Below, in pieces: positions 11,536-23,316 of a stretch of 64,000 nucleotides of DNA. This stretch comes from Ceratotherium simum simum. Taxonomy: Eukaryota; Chordata; Mammalia; Perissodactyla; Rhinocerotidae. The DNA lies in contig NW_004454160.1 in NCBI RefSeq assembly GCF_000283155.1, positions 11,006,129 to 11,070,128 on the forward strand, given 5' to 3'. The stretch's first letter is position 1. Every line of letters begins with the position of its first letter. The notes below the pieces were generated by a model that was not told where the DNA came from, did no database searches, and worked only from the letters and a program-made list of their open reading frames with translations. A program made the translations under genes and the position numbers.

Positions 11536-12891
11536 TCATGATTCCGGTCGAGGTGAGGGAGCAGGACGGAGGTAGCTGTCCGACATGATGATGTCGCTGG
11601 TGAGTTGTTGCTCCAGGAACTCAGAGGTCTCCTCAGCTATCTGGCCTGGAATTCGAAAGTCAACAGCAGGTGGCTCCTGCTTGGGGCTGGGTAGGGTTCG
11701 GGGACCCCAGGACTCTGTGGGACAGCCAGTCCCCTGAAGGAACTGCAGGAAGTTCTCCTCAATGGAGCCCTCCCGGCTAGGTAGCCTCAGCTCCTCCTCT
11801 GGGGCCGGCTTGAAGAAGCAGACAAACTGCTTGCTGAGCTCCCCCCGGATCTGGCGATTGAGACATCCATAGAAGAAAGGGTTGGAAGTGAAGCAGAAGT
11901 AGCCGATCCAGGTCACCACATTCTCCACCTGCCCAGTCGAAACAGGCTGAGCGCTCAGGGCAACGTAGAGGTGAAAAGAAAAGTAGGGCAACCAACAGAG
12001 CAGGAACTGCCCTCCGACGGCCAGGAGCACCACTGCCGCCTTCCCACCCCCAAACGTCCGGTGCGGCGTGGTCTGGGGGGCCCCTGAGCTGGTGACCATG
12101 GTGGAGCGGCTGCTGAGAGACTCCGAGCGTTGCCGGGGTGTCTCCATCCACGTGGGCAGCGGTCCGTGCTGCATGGCAGCCACGCGGGCTACTCGGAACA
12201 TGCTGCAGTAGACCACAAGGATGAGGACCAGGGGCAGCAAGAAGTAAAGGACAGCAAAGACTACCACAAAGAGCTGGCAGTAGGCACTGTGGCTCCACTG
12301 GAGTGAGCAGCCTGGGGGAATGCTGGGAGCTCCCTCCTCCCTGGAGACCCTTCCCAGCACTGGCACAGCAGCCATGGCCAAGGCCTTTACCCACACACCC
12401 ACCAGCACAGAGGCCACCAGCCCCAGCGTCATGCGCACCTCATAGCGCATGGGGTGGACCACGTAATAGTAGCGCTCCACATTGATGGCTGATACTGAGA
12501 GAATGGCCAGGCTGACAAAGCATATGCTCAGGAACAAGTAGAGGCGGCAGGCGACCTCCCCAAAGAGGTCATGGTCAAAGAGGGCGGAGCTGGAGAGCAT
12601 GGCCAGGGGCATGAGGGTCAGGGCGGCCAGCAGGTCCACCAAGCAGAGGTGGAAGACAAAGACAAACTTTCGGAGGGCAGGTGTCTTGGCGATAACAGCC
12701 ATCACAGCAGCATTGCCAGCCACAGCGGTCAAGTCCAGAAGGAGCATGAAGAAGAGGGCCACAGATTCCGAAGCCACGTCCCGCAGCCCCACCTCCGGGA
12801 CCCCACTGGCAGTAGAGGGACCTGGAGTTTGAGGGACCCTCCCCAGAGTGGAAGAGTTCCCTGATGACTGTGGGATGGGTGAGGACTCCAT
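11536..12891 (-). CDS. GPR61: GPR61, orphan class A G protein-coupled receptor
   Basis: One intact coding exon of 451 residues plus stop, the usual GPR61 length. It is a biogenic-amine-like orphan receptor with high basal Gs/cAMP signalling (literature knowledge). Visible: N-glycosylation site NSS at 12-14, TM1 from about 44, Asp86 in TM2, Cys115 and ECL2 Cys195 for the disulphide, Glu139-Arg140-Tyr141 in place of DRY, CWLP (299-302) in TM6 and NPFFY (337-341) in place of NPxxY. A long ICL3 and acidic C-tail follow. The start at 12891 gives MESSPIPQSS; the frame stays open nine codons upstream but only from a GTG. The start context has C at -3, which is weak, and an overlapping upstream frame exists (see 12575-12943). 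All family landmarks are present. Confidence 0.97.
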   Translation of the reverse strand: MESSPIPQSSGNSSTLGRVPQTPGPSTASGVPEVGLRDVASESVALFFMLLLDLTAVAGNAAVMAVIAKTPALRKFVFVFHLCLVDLLAALTLMPLAMLSSSALFDHDLFGEVACRLYLFLSICFVSLAILSVSAINVERYYYVVHPMRYEVRMTLGLVASVLVGVWVKALAMAAVPVLGRVSREEGAPSIPPGCSLQWSHSAYCQLFVVVFAVLYFLLPLVLILVVYCSMFRVARVAAMQHGPLPTWMETPRQRSESLSSRSTMVTSSGAPQTTPHRTFGGGKAAVVLLAVGGQFLLCWLPYFSFHLYVALSAQPVSTGQVENVVTWIGYFCFTSNPFFYGCLNRQIRGELSKQFVCFFKPAPEEELRLPSREGSIEENFLQFLQGTGCPTESWGPRTLPSPKQEPPAVDFRIPGQIAEETSEFLEQQLTSDIIMSDSYLRPAPSPRPES

Positions 12892-12943
12892 GGGGCCGAA
12901 AGAGGACACCCAGGGCACCTCCTGTCACAGGCCCATCCCCCAT
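12575..12943 (-). promoter_or_regulatory. Overlapping upstream ORF across the GPR61 start codon
   Basis: An ATG at 12943 in context CTAGGATGG (A at -3, G at +4) opens a 122-codon frame. It runs through the GPR61 ATG (12891) in another frame and ends at 12575. A tiny frame (ATG GGC CTG TGA) also starts at 12936, and a 13-codon one (MCSWALS...) lies further upstream. Ribosomes starting at 12943 would miss the receptor start, whose own context is weaker. It only matters if the mRNA includes this part, as the acceptor at 13168 implies. Confidence 0.5.
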
Positions 12944-13168
12944 CCTAGTCCAGTGACCCTGGGATGGCAAGCCCAGGCCCAGGCTTCCCAATTTTCTGGG
13001 GGAGTTGGGTGGAGGAAGAGGGCGCCTCCTGCTGGAGCCTCTTGGGCAGGCTCTTATTGCCAGCCTTCGAGGCTGGGCTGTGCTTACAGAGTGCCAGGCC
13101 AACAACTGAGGGCCCAGGAGCACATCTCTCCTTTCTGGCAGGAGGTAGCTCTGGGTCTGCCTTGGTGA
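12892..13168 (-). other. GPR61: Probable 5' UTR part of the GPR61 coding exon
   Basis: On the minus strand a long pyrimidine tract ends in CTTCTTCGCAG at 13169, followed by TCACCAAGG. This is an excellent splice acceptor, which would make the coding exon begin at 13168. A second AG nearer the start codon (after GGGCCTGTGACAG) has a poor pyrimidine tract. A non-coding first exon then lies upstream, that is at higher coordinates; several plausible donors exist near 16.0-16.7 kb but I cannot choose between them. Confidence 0.5.
13021..13036 (-). promoter_or_regulatory. CTCF-like motif in the GPR61 leader
   Basis: The minus strand reads CCAGCAGGAGGCGCC, close to the classic CCAGCAGGGGGCGC core. 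It lies inside the probable 5' UTR exon of GPR61. Confidence 0.35.
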
Positions 13169-13599
13169 CTGCGAAGAAGCAGGAGACGTGAGAGATGCAG
13201 GAGCCTCATCCACTCAACACTCCACCCTCCGCGTGGTCTCCGGCTCCTTCTTTTCCACTTTGTTTCCTCTGTTCTCCATACACTTCTCCCCTTTCAAGGA
13301 CTGTCATCCAGAGATTCTAAATCCTCTATCTCCCTTTCCCAGGGTCCTGCTGAGCTCCAGGATAGTGCCTCCGTTTTAAGGTTGCTTATGTAAATTTCCT
13401 GACTTCCTGTCTCCTGAGAATGGCAGGAGCTGTTGGGAAGTAGAGGTTTCCAGTCCCAGGTCTGGGAATTAAGTAACTCAGTGACTCTTCTGAACTTCAG
13501 TTTCCTCACAAAGGCATCTGTAAAACGAAGAGAATAATACTTACTTCACAACTGTATTTGGGGGATCCTGTGCAATTTATTAAGAAAAATATTAATAAG

Positions 13600-14065
13600 C
13601 AGTAACATTTATATGGTGCTTTCCACATGCCAAGCACTGTTCTAAGCGCTCTACGTATATTAACTCATTTTAATCCTCACACAACTCTATGAGGTATAAA
13701 TTATTTCTATCCCCATTTTGCAGTTGATAAAACTGAGGCCTAGGGCCAGCCCCCGTAGCCCAATGGTTAAGTTTGGCACACTCTGCTTCTGCAGCCCAGT
13801 TTTAGTTCCTGGGCACGGACCTACACCACTCGTCTGTCAGTGGCCATGCTGTGGTGGTGGCTCACATACGAAAAGAGGAAGATCGGCAGCGGATGTGAGC
13901 TCGGGGTGAGTCTTCTTCAGCAAAAAAAAAAAAATATCTGAGGCTTAGAAAGGTTACATAACTCACCGAAGTTCACACAGCTAGCAAGTGGTAAGGTCCA
14001 GGTACACTCCCAGGCAGTCTGGCTCCAGGGCCAGCACTCTAGCCCACCGTGCCATGCTGCACTTG
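13600..14065 (-). repeat. MIR SINE interrupted by an ERE
   Basis: The left part (about 13600-13742) has 'CCAAGCACTGTTCTAAGC', 'AATCCTCACACAACTCTATG' and 'CCCCATTTTGCAG'. The right part (about 13935-14065) resumes with 'GTTCACACAGCTAGCAAGTG' and 'CAGTCTGGCTCCAGGGCC'. The two halves are one inverted MIR split at its 'CTGAGGC' core by the ERE. Confidence 0.8.
13743..13934 (+). mobile_element. ERE-type SINE inserted in a MIR
   Basis: It starts GGGCCAGCCCCCGTAGCC, with a degraded B box, then 'GGATGTGAGCTCGGGG' and an A13 tail. The near-duplicates CTGAGGCCTA (left) and CTGAGGCTTA (right) flank it. Divergence is higher than in the copies at 3131 and 39374. Confidence 0.85.
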
Positions 14066-14884
14066 ACAGCGCCCTCCACAGCAGCTGAAACATAACAGGC
14101 ATTCAGGAAATAGTTGCTGAGTTTGAACCCCTCTAAAAATGTCTCTCAGTGCTGTGCAGCTACCACTGGGAAGAGATCACCTGAAAAGAGGAAGGCCTGT
14201 GCTTTAGTCTCCTCTGACATCACCACCCCCAAGACAAAGAGCTGTCACTTTGGGAGTTGAGAGGGAACAAGAAGAACAAAACATCCCAGCTGGAAGGAAA
14301 CTGGGAGGTCAGTTCATTCAGCCTCTGCTGCTCCCAAAGCCAGAAGGGCATAAGTCACTTGAAAGCTGCCCATCTTCACCCACTCCTCAGCTTCTCAAGG
14401 CCACTGTGCTCCTACAGGTGGGAGAGGAGCTGCTCCTAACCTCTCGCTCCCTGGGTCCCCAGATCTCTGCTCACTTAACCATCAGAGGATCCCTGGCCCA
14501 GAGTACTCTCGGTCCTGGACTATTACCACAGTCACAGAACGAGGAGAGGAGGAGGCGTCTGGGTAAGAGGGGGGGTAGGTGTGAGAGTGGGTAGATGACT
14601 GTGATCATGGGAGTGGGTGAGCATAAAGCAGAGAAGAAAACTGGAAGAAATTGGGAGAGGAAAAAGTCTGGGGTTTCAGTGTCTCTCGTTTCTCCTGATC
14701 AAATGGCAGATCAGATCTGTTTTACGTGTCTCATTATCCATGCTGAATTTGAACATAATTGAAATAAATTGCCCAATGTAATTTTAAATTTTTTTCACTT
14801 TCCATATACTATTCTTGCAGTCCAGATTCCCTCAGTTTAGTGTGCTAAGGTGTGCACATTAGAGGCAAGCTGTGGACCTTCCAA

Positions 14885-15000
14885 GTCTGGTGGGCTTTGT
14901 ATAGACAAGTCACAAGTTGCCTGGGTCACGGTTTCCTCATCTGTAAAATGGGTGGGTTGGAGTGAATGACCTCCTAGGTTCCCATATATGATAGCATTTG
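14885..15000 (+). repeat. MIR SINE fragment
   Basis: Forward MIR core: a diverged 'CAAGTTGCCTGGGTCACGG', then 'TTTCCTCATCTGTAAAATGG' and 'GAATGACCTCCTAGGTTCC'. Confidence 0.6.
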
Positions 15001-17029
15001 ATGACTCCGTGAGTTCCTGGGCTATGGAGGGTCTGCGGGTTGCTCAATTTAAAAACCCATCATTTCTCTGACTTCAGTAAAGAGGACCACGTGGGGCAGA
15101 TGGACCTTATTCCTGCTCCATAGTTACAACATTACAATCACCCTTGGGTTTTGGCATGACCATCAACTTTGCACTAATTTAACTTCTAGCATGCCATGTA
15201 TGCCATAGGTGCTCAATACAATTTTGTGAATTGAATCAAATTCAAATTGATGAGTTGAATCCCTGCCCATAGTACATACTCCAAGAACACTCAGTCAGCT
15301 GTGTGCCAGCCAGGGGCCTCTCATCTGGAAAGGGTATCCTGGGCTCTTGGACTCGAGGCAGCCCTAACTTTGGACAACTTCCTAAAGATGCACCTCTCCC
15401 CAGGGATAACAGAAAGCTCATTTCACAGTTAAAATGGCCACGTGGACCCAGGGTCTGCAGAGAAAGTGAGGAGAGGGCCTGAAAGTGGAGACATCAGCTT
15501 CTCATAAGACCGTCTACTGGAAAAAAAATACTGGGAGAGGCATCCTCGCCCCTCCAATCCAAGCCATGGCTTCCCCATCCTTCCACCTGGGAGTGGGCCC
15601 ACAAGACGTGGCTCTGAGGCCCTGGGAGCTAAAGGAGCAAAAGCATACAATGTCTGCACGGACATCAAGGGTCTGCCAGCGGGGCCCGCCCAGGGTCCCA
15701 CGTGGAGATGGAGCGGGCGATGTGCAGCCAAGATGGAGCCCTAGACAAGAAGGCATTGGACATTTCTCTTTTCCACAGCCCCCCCAGCCTTGCCAGTATT
15801 GCCGCACTGACTCCTAAATTCCAGGATTCCAATTTACCTCCTAACAGACGGACCAGAATACCTGCCCCTCAGTGCTCCCTCACTGATGGACTAGGGTAAA
15901 TGTGGGGAGGGCTGTGGTGTAACAGTTTCATAGAGGAAGCCCAGGGAGCCTCACTCCACTCCTAGCTCAAATCATCATGCCTTCTCAGATGCTCTCATCC
16001 TCCCCCTGCTTTCTTCCAGCACCCCCTCCCTCACCTCCAGGACCTCTCAGTACCTGAAGGCTTCACCCCCACAGGAGCCGAGGTCTGGGCCTCTAGCAAG
16101 GGCATGGTCAAGTTATAGATATCCTTGTTTCAGGATGCAAGATGGACATAAGTGCCCAGCCCAAGGCCGCAGAGGTGTCGTTGGGATTCACGTGCACCTG
16201 TTTCCCAGATACAAAGCTTCCATCCCAAGGACCTGAGCCTGGCCTTCCCTCAGACAAGAGCATGGCCCTCCTAACCCAGGGGAGATTTCCAGGGGGCAAC
16301 AACACCTCTCCCCAGCAGAGTTGCCCACACCCAGAACACAGAGTTGCCCATAAGCCTGGATGCCAAAGGACTCATTCCTAAGATGTGAGGGACCCATCTC
16401 TATGACATGGAGCAAGACAGATGGGGAACCTTGCCTGCGGGGTTGTGGGTACTCCTGCTGGCAGGAGATCGACACCTCATCACTAGGCTTCAGAGATGCC
16501 CGCACCCCAGTACTGCCTTCGGGATACCTGGGAGCCCCTTCCCTAACAAAACTGCCCACCATAAGGTAGGGTGGGCTAGTCCTTGGGATGCAGGGCTACC
16601 CTTCTGTAGGGTACCTCAGCACTCGCCACCAGGCCCTGGGTCCAGCCCCATTCCTGGCCTAGTCAGCAACTCCTACCTTTGCTGAGCAGCTCCCGGCTCC
16701 CATGTGATAGCTCCTCTCAGCTGATGCTCCTTCAAGGCTGCTGAAGCCTGAACCACTGCAGTGATGGTGAGAGGCAGCCGGCAGAGCAAGATGCTCTGAG
16801 AGCTTCTGGGTCCTAATGGCCTCCTTCTTCCCACCCAGCCCCTTGGAGCCACTTCTGGAGCGAGGAGGCAGGCACCACTGCCCCCAGGCCAGGTGCCCAG
16901 GAGTGGGCCCAACCCCTCCCACTTCTCTCAGGTTGCTGCAGTGGTATCTCAAAGTCTCGTGGGCCAGGAGATGGTAGGCAGCGGAGACCCTCCTGGCCAG
17001 CCTGATGAAGTAAAAAGAGCAGTCAGAGT

Positions 17030-17175
17030 CAGGAAATCCAGGTTTAAGGCCTGGCTCTGGCACTTACTAGCTGTGTGACTTTGGGCAAGTCACTTCCCGT
17101 TTCTGGCCTTGGTTTCTTCTCTGCTCACAGAGACTATAGGCTGGATGATCCCTGAGGTTCCTGACAGCCCTGCCA
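17030..17175 (+). repeat. MIR SINE
   Basis: Clear forward MIR: 'GGCTCTGGCACTTACTAG', 'GTGACTTTGGGCAAGTCACT', then 'GATGATCCCTGAGGTTCCTG'. Confidence 0.75.
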
Positions 17176-18124
17176 CTGCATGGTTCTGTGTGACGTTCAG
17201 AAACAAGGTGCTTTGGTAGCACGTTGGCCAGCGCAGACACAGGGCCCCAGAGTTAGGCCTGGCAGGGGGCCAAGGCTCCGGGGCATGGCCCAAGGTTTGG
17301 CTCTTATGGAAGCTGTCAACTGTGTATAAAGGACAGGTTTAGGAGTGGCAGTCAGGTTTGAGGGGGAGCTAAAGGCCTTGTCTTAACCCCACCCCTGCCC
17401 CTCAAAAGGCATATTATTATTGTCTTGTTAGATTGTATGTTTATTTGGTGTGGGGCTGTGAGACCTGATGGAGATGGGAGAATGGGACACCCTCATGAGC
17501 CACCCTATGGTACATACAACACTGATCCCTGAAGCAGAGAGGGAGCCAGGTACTCGGGAAGGCTCTGATTGGTCTGGATCCATGGGAGTGAACAGAGCTG
17601 GGGCACATCATCCACTGAGGGTTCAAGGCCGTGTGACAAGCCTTGGAGGTGACATGAAGGGGCATGGCTTCCCACCAGCTATGGAGATAATAGTTCCCCC
17701 ACGTGTGTGTACCTGACACCCAAGGATAGGATCCTACCATGGTAGAGCTGTAAGATATCCTACAGGCCAAGGCATCCATGTTTCTGAGGCCCAGAGAGGT
17801 GATGAGATTGCCCAAAGCCACACATGGCAGAGCCACGAGCCTACACAAGGAATTCAAGCATGAGACCCACTCCAGAGCCCTCTGCCCTTAGACCTACCTA
17901 TGCAGAAACTCCTTCTGTCTCTAAAAGGGAAGAAAGGGAATTCTGGAATTGTTTCCCAGACCCAACCCAAAGAGCCATAGAACAGTGAAGCACCCAGGGA
18001 ACTCAGAGCAGGCAAGGTGGCTGCCCTGCCCCAGGTCAACAACAAAGAGGCCGCTGACCAGCCCAGACCCGACGCGGTGATCTCCACTCTCCCTGGCCAC
18101 CCTTCCTTGAGCTGTTAGGAGGGT

Positions 18125-18320
18125 CAGGCCCTTTACTTACAATACCCTCAGTCCTCACGCCAGTCCTAGGAGGCAGCCATTACTCATCTTATTTTACAGA
18201 GGAGGCAACGGGTGCCGGAGGTTAAGTGACTTTCCCCAGATCACATAGCTAGTAAGTGCCAGAGGCAATATTTGAACCCAGGTCTGTTTGAAGCCAAAGC
18301 GTTTACTCCTTCCCCCACAC
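18125..18320 (-). repeat. MIR SINE
   Basis: Inverted MIR with 'CAGTCCTCACGCCAGTCCTA', 'TTTTACAGAGGAGGCAACGG', 'TCACATAGCTAGTAAGTGCC' and 'TTTGAACCCAGGTCTGTTTG'. Confidence 0.75.
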
Positions 18321-18664
18321 CCCCATGGCCTCTCTGGAGGCTTGACATAAGACTCGGGGCTGAAGCCCTAAAGCCGATTCCATAGAAGTGGCCACTGCCT
18401 TCCAGGAAACAGCCTAAAACAAAACTAGATATACCTGAGTACAGGGAAATCAAATTAAAATACCCAATTAAAATCTGTGGACAGCGAAGAGATTTTTAGC
18501 AAACCCTGTGCTGTCGTGGTGGCAAGATCATCCTGGCATCAATCAAACCCTCTGGGATCGGGTAAAGCCTGTCCCTAGTCACACGGACGTCCCTCCTGCA
18601 GGGGCCTACCCAGGCTGACATGGCCCCCTTCCAAGGGTTCAGAAAGAACCAGAGTGGATCCAGG

Positions 18665-18830
18665 CTCATCAGAACAGGATCATAGAAAGAGCACTGGATT
18701 GGTCAGAAAACCTTGGTTCTAGTTGGGCTCTACTCTACTGGTCAGTGGTAAGACCTTGGCCTGTGAGTCAGCCATCTGTGCCCCAGTTTTTCTATCTATA
18801 AAATGGGCAAAAGTCTTCACTCCCCAGCTT
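18665..18830 (+). repeat. MIR SINE
   Basis: Forward MIR: 'AGAAAGAGCACTGGATTGGT', 'AACCTTGGTTCTAGTTGG', then 'TTTTTCTATCTATAAAATGG'. Confidence 0.6.
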
Positions 18831-19099
18831 ATCTAATAGGGATAGGGAGCCTACAGTACAAATATAGCTTGCTTCTCAGGCTTGGGGGAGCTAGTGCAGT
18901 TACCCTGACTGGCCAAACAACTGGTGTAGTAGCCAGCCGGCAAAGTCTCCAGGTCCTGAGGCCCCTCTCAGAGAGCCCTTGGGAAAGGCAGTTCCAAGGA
19001 TGCACGGACCCTAGAGCATCCTCTCAGTTGCTGGAAGCCATCTTGGCTCAGGAGAGGAGGAGGGGAGAGGAAAAACTGCCTAGCCTGGCCTGGAGGCAG

Positions 19100-19146
19100 C
19101 TGATAATAATGCTGCTGATGCTGCTGATGCTGATGCTGCTGATGAT
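19100..19146 (+). repeat. GAT/GCT-type trinucleotide microsatellite
   Basis: An imperfect array of GCT and GAT triplets (GCTGCTGATGCTGCTGATGC and similar), about 40 bp. It lies in an open frame but there is no sign of a gene. Confidence 0.85.
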
Positions 19147-20754
19147 ACTAGTTCTTGAGGGCCCAATCTGGGAGGCACTTTGTATGCTGTATCTCATTAA
19201 ACGATCTCCATCAGGGTTTGAAGTAGCTATTGACATTACATCCCCTCACCCAACCGTGCCAATCCCTCCGTTTAGAGCTTAGCACAATGGAGGAAGTGGG
19301 AAGACCAAGGTGGAGAGACTGGCGGTGGTCCGAAAAACCACATCAGAGATTCATGGCCCACCATGCTGCACGCATACCCAGGAGGGGGCTCCTGTCACAG
19401 GTCGGGCAGTGGCACCCCTCTCCTCAGTATCATGGTGGGGCCCTTGGTGCTGAGGGCTGATTTCTCCATCCCAGACTTGCTCCTCGGTGCAGCCCTGCCC
19501 TTGCCCACCAGCACGTCTTAACAGGGTTACGTCCACCCCCACCCACCCTTTCTTGCCCCCTCAAGATGAGACCTTGAAGCAGACCAAGTTTATCTTTTAT
19601 CCATCCATCCATTTCTTCAGTAAATATCTATCAAATGCTTTTTATGTACCCACAGTCCCCTCCCTGTAGCCCCTCACCTGCTTAGTGGCACCCACTGCCC
19701 TCCTCTGCCCTCTCTGCCTCTGTCAAAACCTGCTCTCAGGAAAGAGGCTGATAAATCCATTCACACTGATAGTAGCTTAATGTGTTCTCTCTCCCAGGAA
19801 TATTAACAATTTAACAGGCAACAAAGGGAAGAAGCTGAATGTTGGGATTCCAGCATCGACCAGGGGTGTCCCCAAGATCCTACAACGTAGACTGTCTGCT
19901 CAACTGCCTACTCCCCAGCCTGGACTCGTCTCCCAGGATGCCAATGTTGCATCCTCCCTGCACCCACCTCCATCCAAATAAACGCTCAACCCTCCCGACA
20001 CACAGAGCAGGCTCACGGCTAGGACCTCCCCACCTTAGCTCAGCTCCCAGCTATCCAGAGCACCCTGTGCCAGCACCAGCCATGCCTGCTCCCCAGGCAC
20101 CCACGCCCCCTGCCCACCATCTGGGGGCCAGGCCAAGGGACTGAGGAGGGAGACGGAGGAAAGCAGAGGTGAGAGCCTTTCCGCTCCCTTTATTCCCCCA
20201 CAGTCTGGCCTACACCCCCTGCCAGGAGCCAAGATCCAACGGTATATTCAGCCTGCAGCTGCCACTGGTCATGTGAGCCCATTGCTAGGTTACAGGCACC
20301 CAAAAATAAATCCTTCCCAACCAGATTAGAAAGTGGGGGCCTTGGATGAACCAGGCTCAAAAGAGTGGCAGGAACACCCACAGTGCATGTGCAGGCCAGG
20401 CCTGCTAGAAGACCAGGGAACCTTCCTCTGCTGCCCACCCCCGTCCCTCAGCTGGGGCTCAATGCTTGACCCCAAAGAAAAATTCCCAGGGAGCTCCTGG
20501 GTCCTTGATAACCACACAATAAACAGGTCTGCAGGCGGAGTGGGCCTTCCTCACTAGTGGTCAGGGGCTACCTATTCTTCCCATCCAACCTCCCCACCAT
20601 CAGCCTTCCCCTCCCAATGCCCCGCCCCACCCCCCGTGCACCTACAAAGCACTGTTAACCATTTGCCCTGTGGCCTGAGGGGCAATCTGTACCAATTGTC
20701 CTTTTCCAGACTCAGGAAGGGAGGTGGAGCAGTGGGCACAGTACTGGGCACTTT

Positions 20755-20910
20755 CACGTGAGTACTTTCACAACAATCTTCTGAGTTAATATCAATAACT
20801 CCATTTACAGATGTGGAAACTGAGGCTCAGAGAGGTTCAGTGACTTTCTCAGAGCCACACAGTTGAACAGCTGGGATTCAAATTCCAGATCTATATTTAC
20901 TAAGTCTGGG
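20755..20910 (-). repeat. MIR SINE fragment
   Basis: Inverted MIR: 'CATTTACAGATGTGGAAACT', 'GAGGCTCAGAGAGGTTCAGT', then 'CAGCTGGGATTCAAATTCC'. Confidence 0.7.
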
Positions 20911-21234
20911 GATGGGGCAAGGATGAGGACAGGGAAGCACAGTGAGGAAAGGGGGGTCCCCGAAAACCCTTCCCTGGGGCCTGATAACTGGGCACTCTCC
21001 TTGCTCCGAATTGGGAGTGTTGTCTCCCGCTGCCAGCCACCTCCACATCCTCCAAGCCGGGCCACAGCTTACCCACGTCACACGCCTCCTTCTTCATGGC
21101 TTTGGACTCTGTCACCTTCTCTGATCCAGGACATAGGTGGGGTCATTCCTGGTGTCCAGGTCTGATGGGGGTCATGTACAAATCCCCACTGATCATCACC
21201 GCTCTGCTTCAGAACCTCGACATGAAGTCAGAAT

Positions 21235-21335
21235 AGCAGAGCTGAACAGGTCATGGGAGATCAGGTACTATTTTACAGATGAATAGGCCCAGAGAGGGGA
21301 AGTAACTTGTCCAAGACTACACAGCTGGAGGGTGA
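21235..21335 (-). repeat. MIR SINE fragment
   Basis: Partial inverted MIR around 'TTTTACAGATGAATAGGCCC' and 'AGACTACACAGCTGGAGG'. Confidence 0.55.
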
Positions 21336-21704
21336 AGGAGATGTGACCAGATGTGACCAAAGCCTCCAGATTCCTATCCTTTTTTTTGCCTGCCACTAAG
21401 GATGCAGACAGTTGCAGTCCCTCATACCTGGCGCTGGGGCCAACCTGTAATTCTCTCAACACCCGGTGCCCTTCCTCAACCTACCACATCTCCAAGGCTC
21501 TCCCAGCTGCCTGTTCTCCTCAGCAAAGTGCTCCTCTCCCCAGGCGGGGTCCTGAGGAGGCCCAGACTCCCCACTCACCTCCTTGTCGAGGTCCTCGCCT
21601 CCCCGTTCTGAGCACACTCCTTTAGTGTCCTGAAGCCTCGGAGACCCCATTACCCCATTCCCACCTCCTTCAGCTCCCAGCAGCCCAAACTGCAGGCTCC
21701 GTTT

Positions 21705-22060
21705 CACTCAAGTCAAGAAATGTTTATTGAGCACCTACTATGTATGCAAAGCTCTGTTAGGGAGTGAGAGAGAGGGATACAAAGATGAAACAAACACAAA
21801 CCTTGCACTCTTGGTGCTTACAATCTAGGATGGAGATGAAGCAGTTTATAAGCTTCAAAGGGGAGTCAAAGTGCTGTGGAGATTCAAAGGAAAAAGTGAA
21901 CCCACTCCCTCAGGAAATCTTGGAAGGCTTCATGAAGGAAGCGGCATGGGTCTTAAAGGAGGGGTAGGATTTTAACTGGGAGTAATTGAAGGAGGAGAGG
22001 AGGAGAGTAGTCTGGGTGGAAGGAGCAGGCCTGCCAAAAACATGGAGACAGGCGAGCTTA
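21705..22060 (-). repeat. L2-like ancient repeat
   Basis: It begins 'TTTATTGAGCACCTACTATG', continues 'GATACAAAGATGAAACAAAC' and 'GTGCTTACAATCTAGGATGG', then 'GAAATCTTGGAAGGCTTCAT'. This is a common old mammalian interspersed repeat that I believe is L2; family assignment by eye is uncertain. Confidence 0.45.
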
Positions 22061-23316
22061 TGGAACATCTGGGCACTGCAGGCTGTCCAGTTTGACTGAA
22101 AAATAATCCATGCATAGAGAAGAAGCGAGGTAGATTGGCCGGACTGTGGAAGGCCTGGTAAGCCAGACTGAAAAGTCAGCACAGAAAAATGTTTTGAGCA
22201 GGGAAAGGTAGGGCCACAGATGCGCCCATCTCCTGTCCTTTAGTGAGTCAGTCGATAAGTATTTACTGAACCCACAAGTTCCAGAGCGAGGGGTTGAACT
22301 CAAGGCTGGGAATTTTCTTTGTCGTTCAGGCCTAGGGGGAGGAGAAGAAAACATATCAGTCATCCAAGAGATAGCACCTGTGAACAGATGGCAGAGGGAA
22401 CTCAGAGGAAAGGGGAGGTCAGAGGTGAAGTGATGAGAAAGCAGATGATACTCATGCTTCCCAGGTGGGCTCTCAGAGCATCGGCCCAGGTCCCCGTGAG
22501 TGACCTGCATCTCCATTCTGTGGGGAGGAGGCGAAGTGTGGAGTGGTAAGTTGAGTGCCTGGAAATTCTCCCCTCTAGATTCGTGGTGTCCTAAGAGGCT
22601 GCCCAGCCTGATCTGCAGGGACACAGCACCCTGGACCACACAGCTGCTCATTGCAGCCTGGGCCACCCAGCTCATGGCCTGGTCCTGAGCTCTGGCCTAA
22701 GCACAAAGAGCTCGGCTGGGTTTCCCAGCTTAGGGTCCACAGAGCACTCCCAGCAGTGCCTGGTCTCTGACTCTGGGGGGCGGCCCTGCTCTATGTCCCT
22801 GGGCAGTCCTCCCTAAGTGACCAGTCCTCAGCCCCGCCAGCTCCACTGAGCACTAGGGCAGCCTGACCCTTCCTTCTCTAAGCTGGGCACCGCTGGACAC
22901 AGGGATACGGGCCCTGTAGCCTCTTCTCCAGACATCCTCCTTTCCTCCACAGTCCTCTCCTTGCATCCCTGACCCACCTAAAAACAGGACACACACACCC
23001 CCATTCAACTCTCATGCCCCTGTGTCCAAGAAAGGGCCAGACTCCCAGACCCAGGGCTCCTTAGGGATGGAGAGATGGCTTGTGAGTGGCCCCTCAGAGG
23101 GGGCAATGGTCAGCCCTCGCCCATCTACCTGAGGACCCTATTGGAGAATGCTGTGTGAAACCTCGGTCTCTCGGATGGCCTAGCTTGGAAGAGTAGCCCT
23201 GGAGGGTCTAAATCAGCCCTGCACTGGGGCAGGGGTCCCTGGATGGTGAGGACCTGAGCAGGAAAGAGGAACCAACTGCTCCATTTCAGGGCCCCTAGGC
23301 TGCCCTGACAGCCAGC

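Noticed and set aside
11777..12394. 205-codon minus-strand frame inside GPR61
   Set aside because: Shadow frame of the GPR61 coding sequence, without independent features.
22058..22675. 205-codon minus-strand open frame
   Set aside because: It runs through an L2-like ancient repeat, shows no recognisable domain and has no supporting splice or promoter signal.
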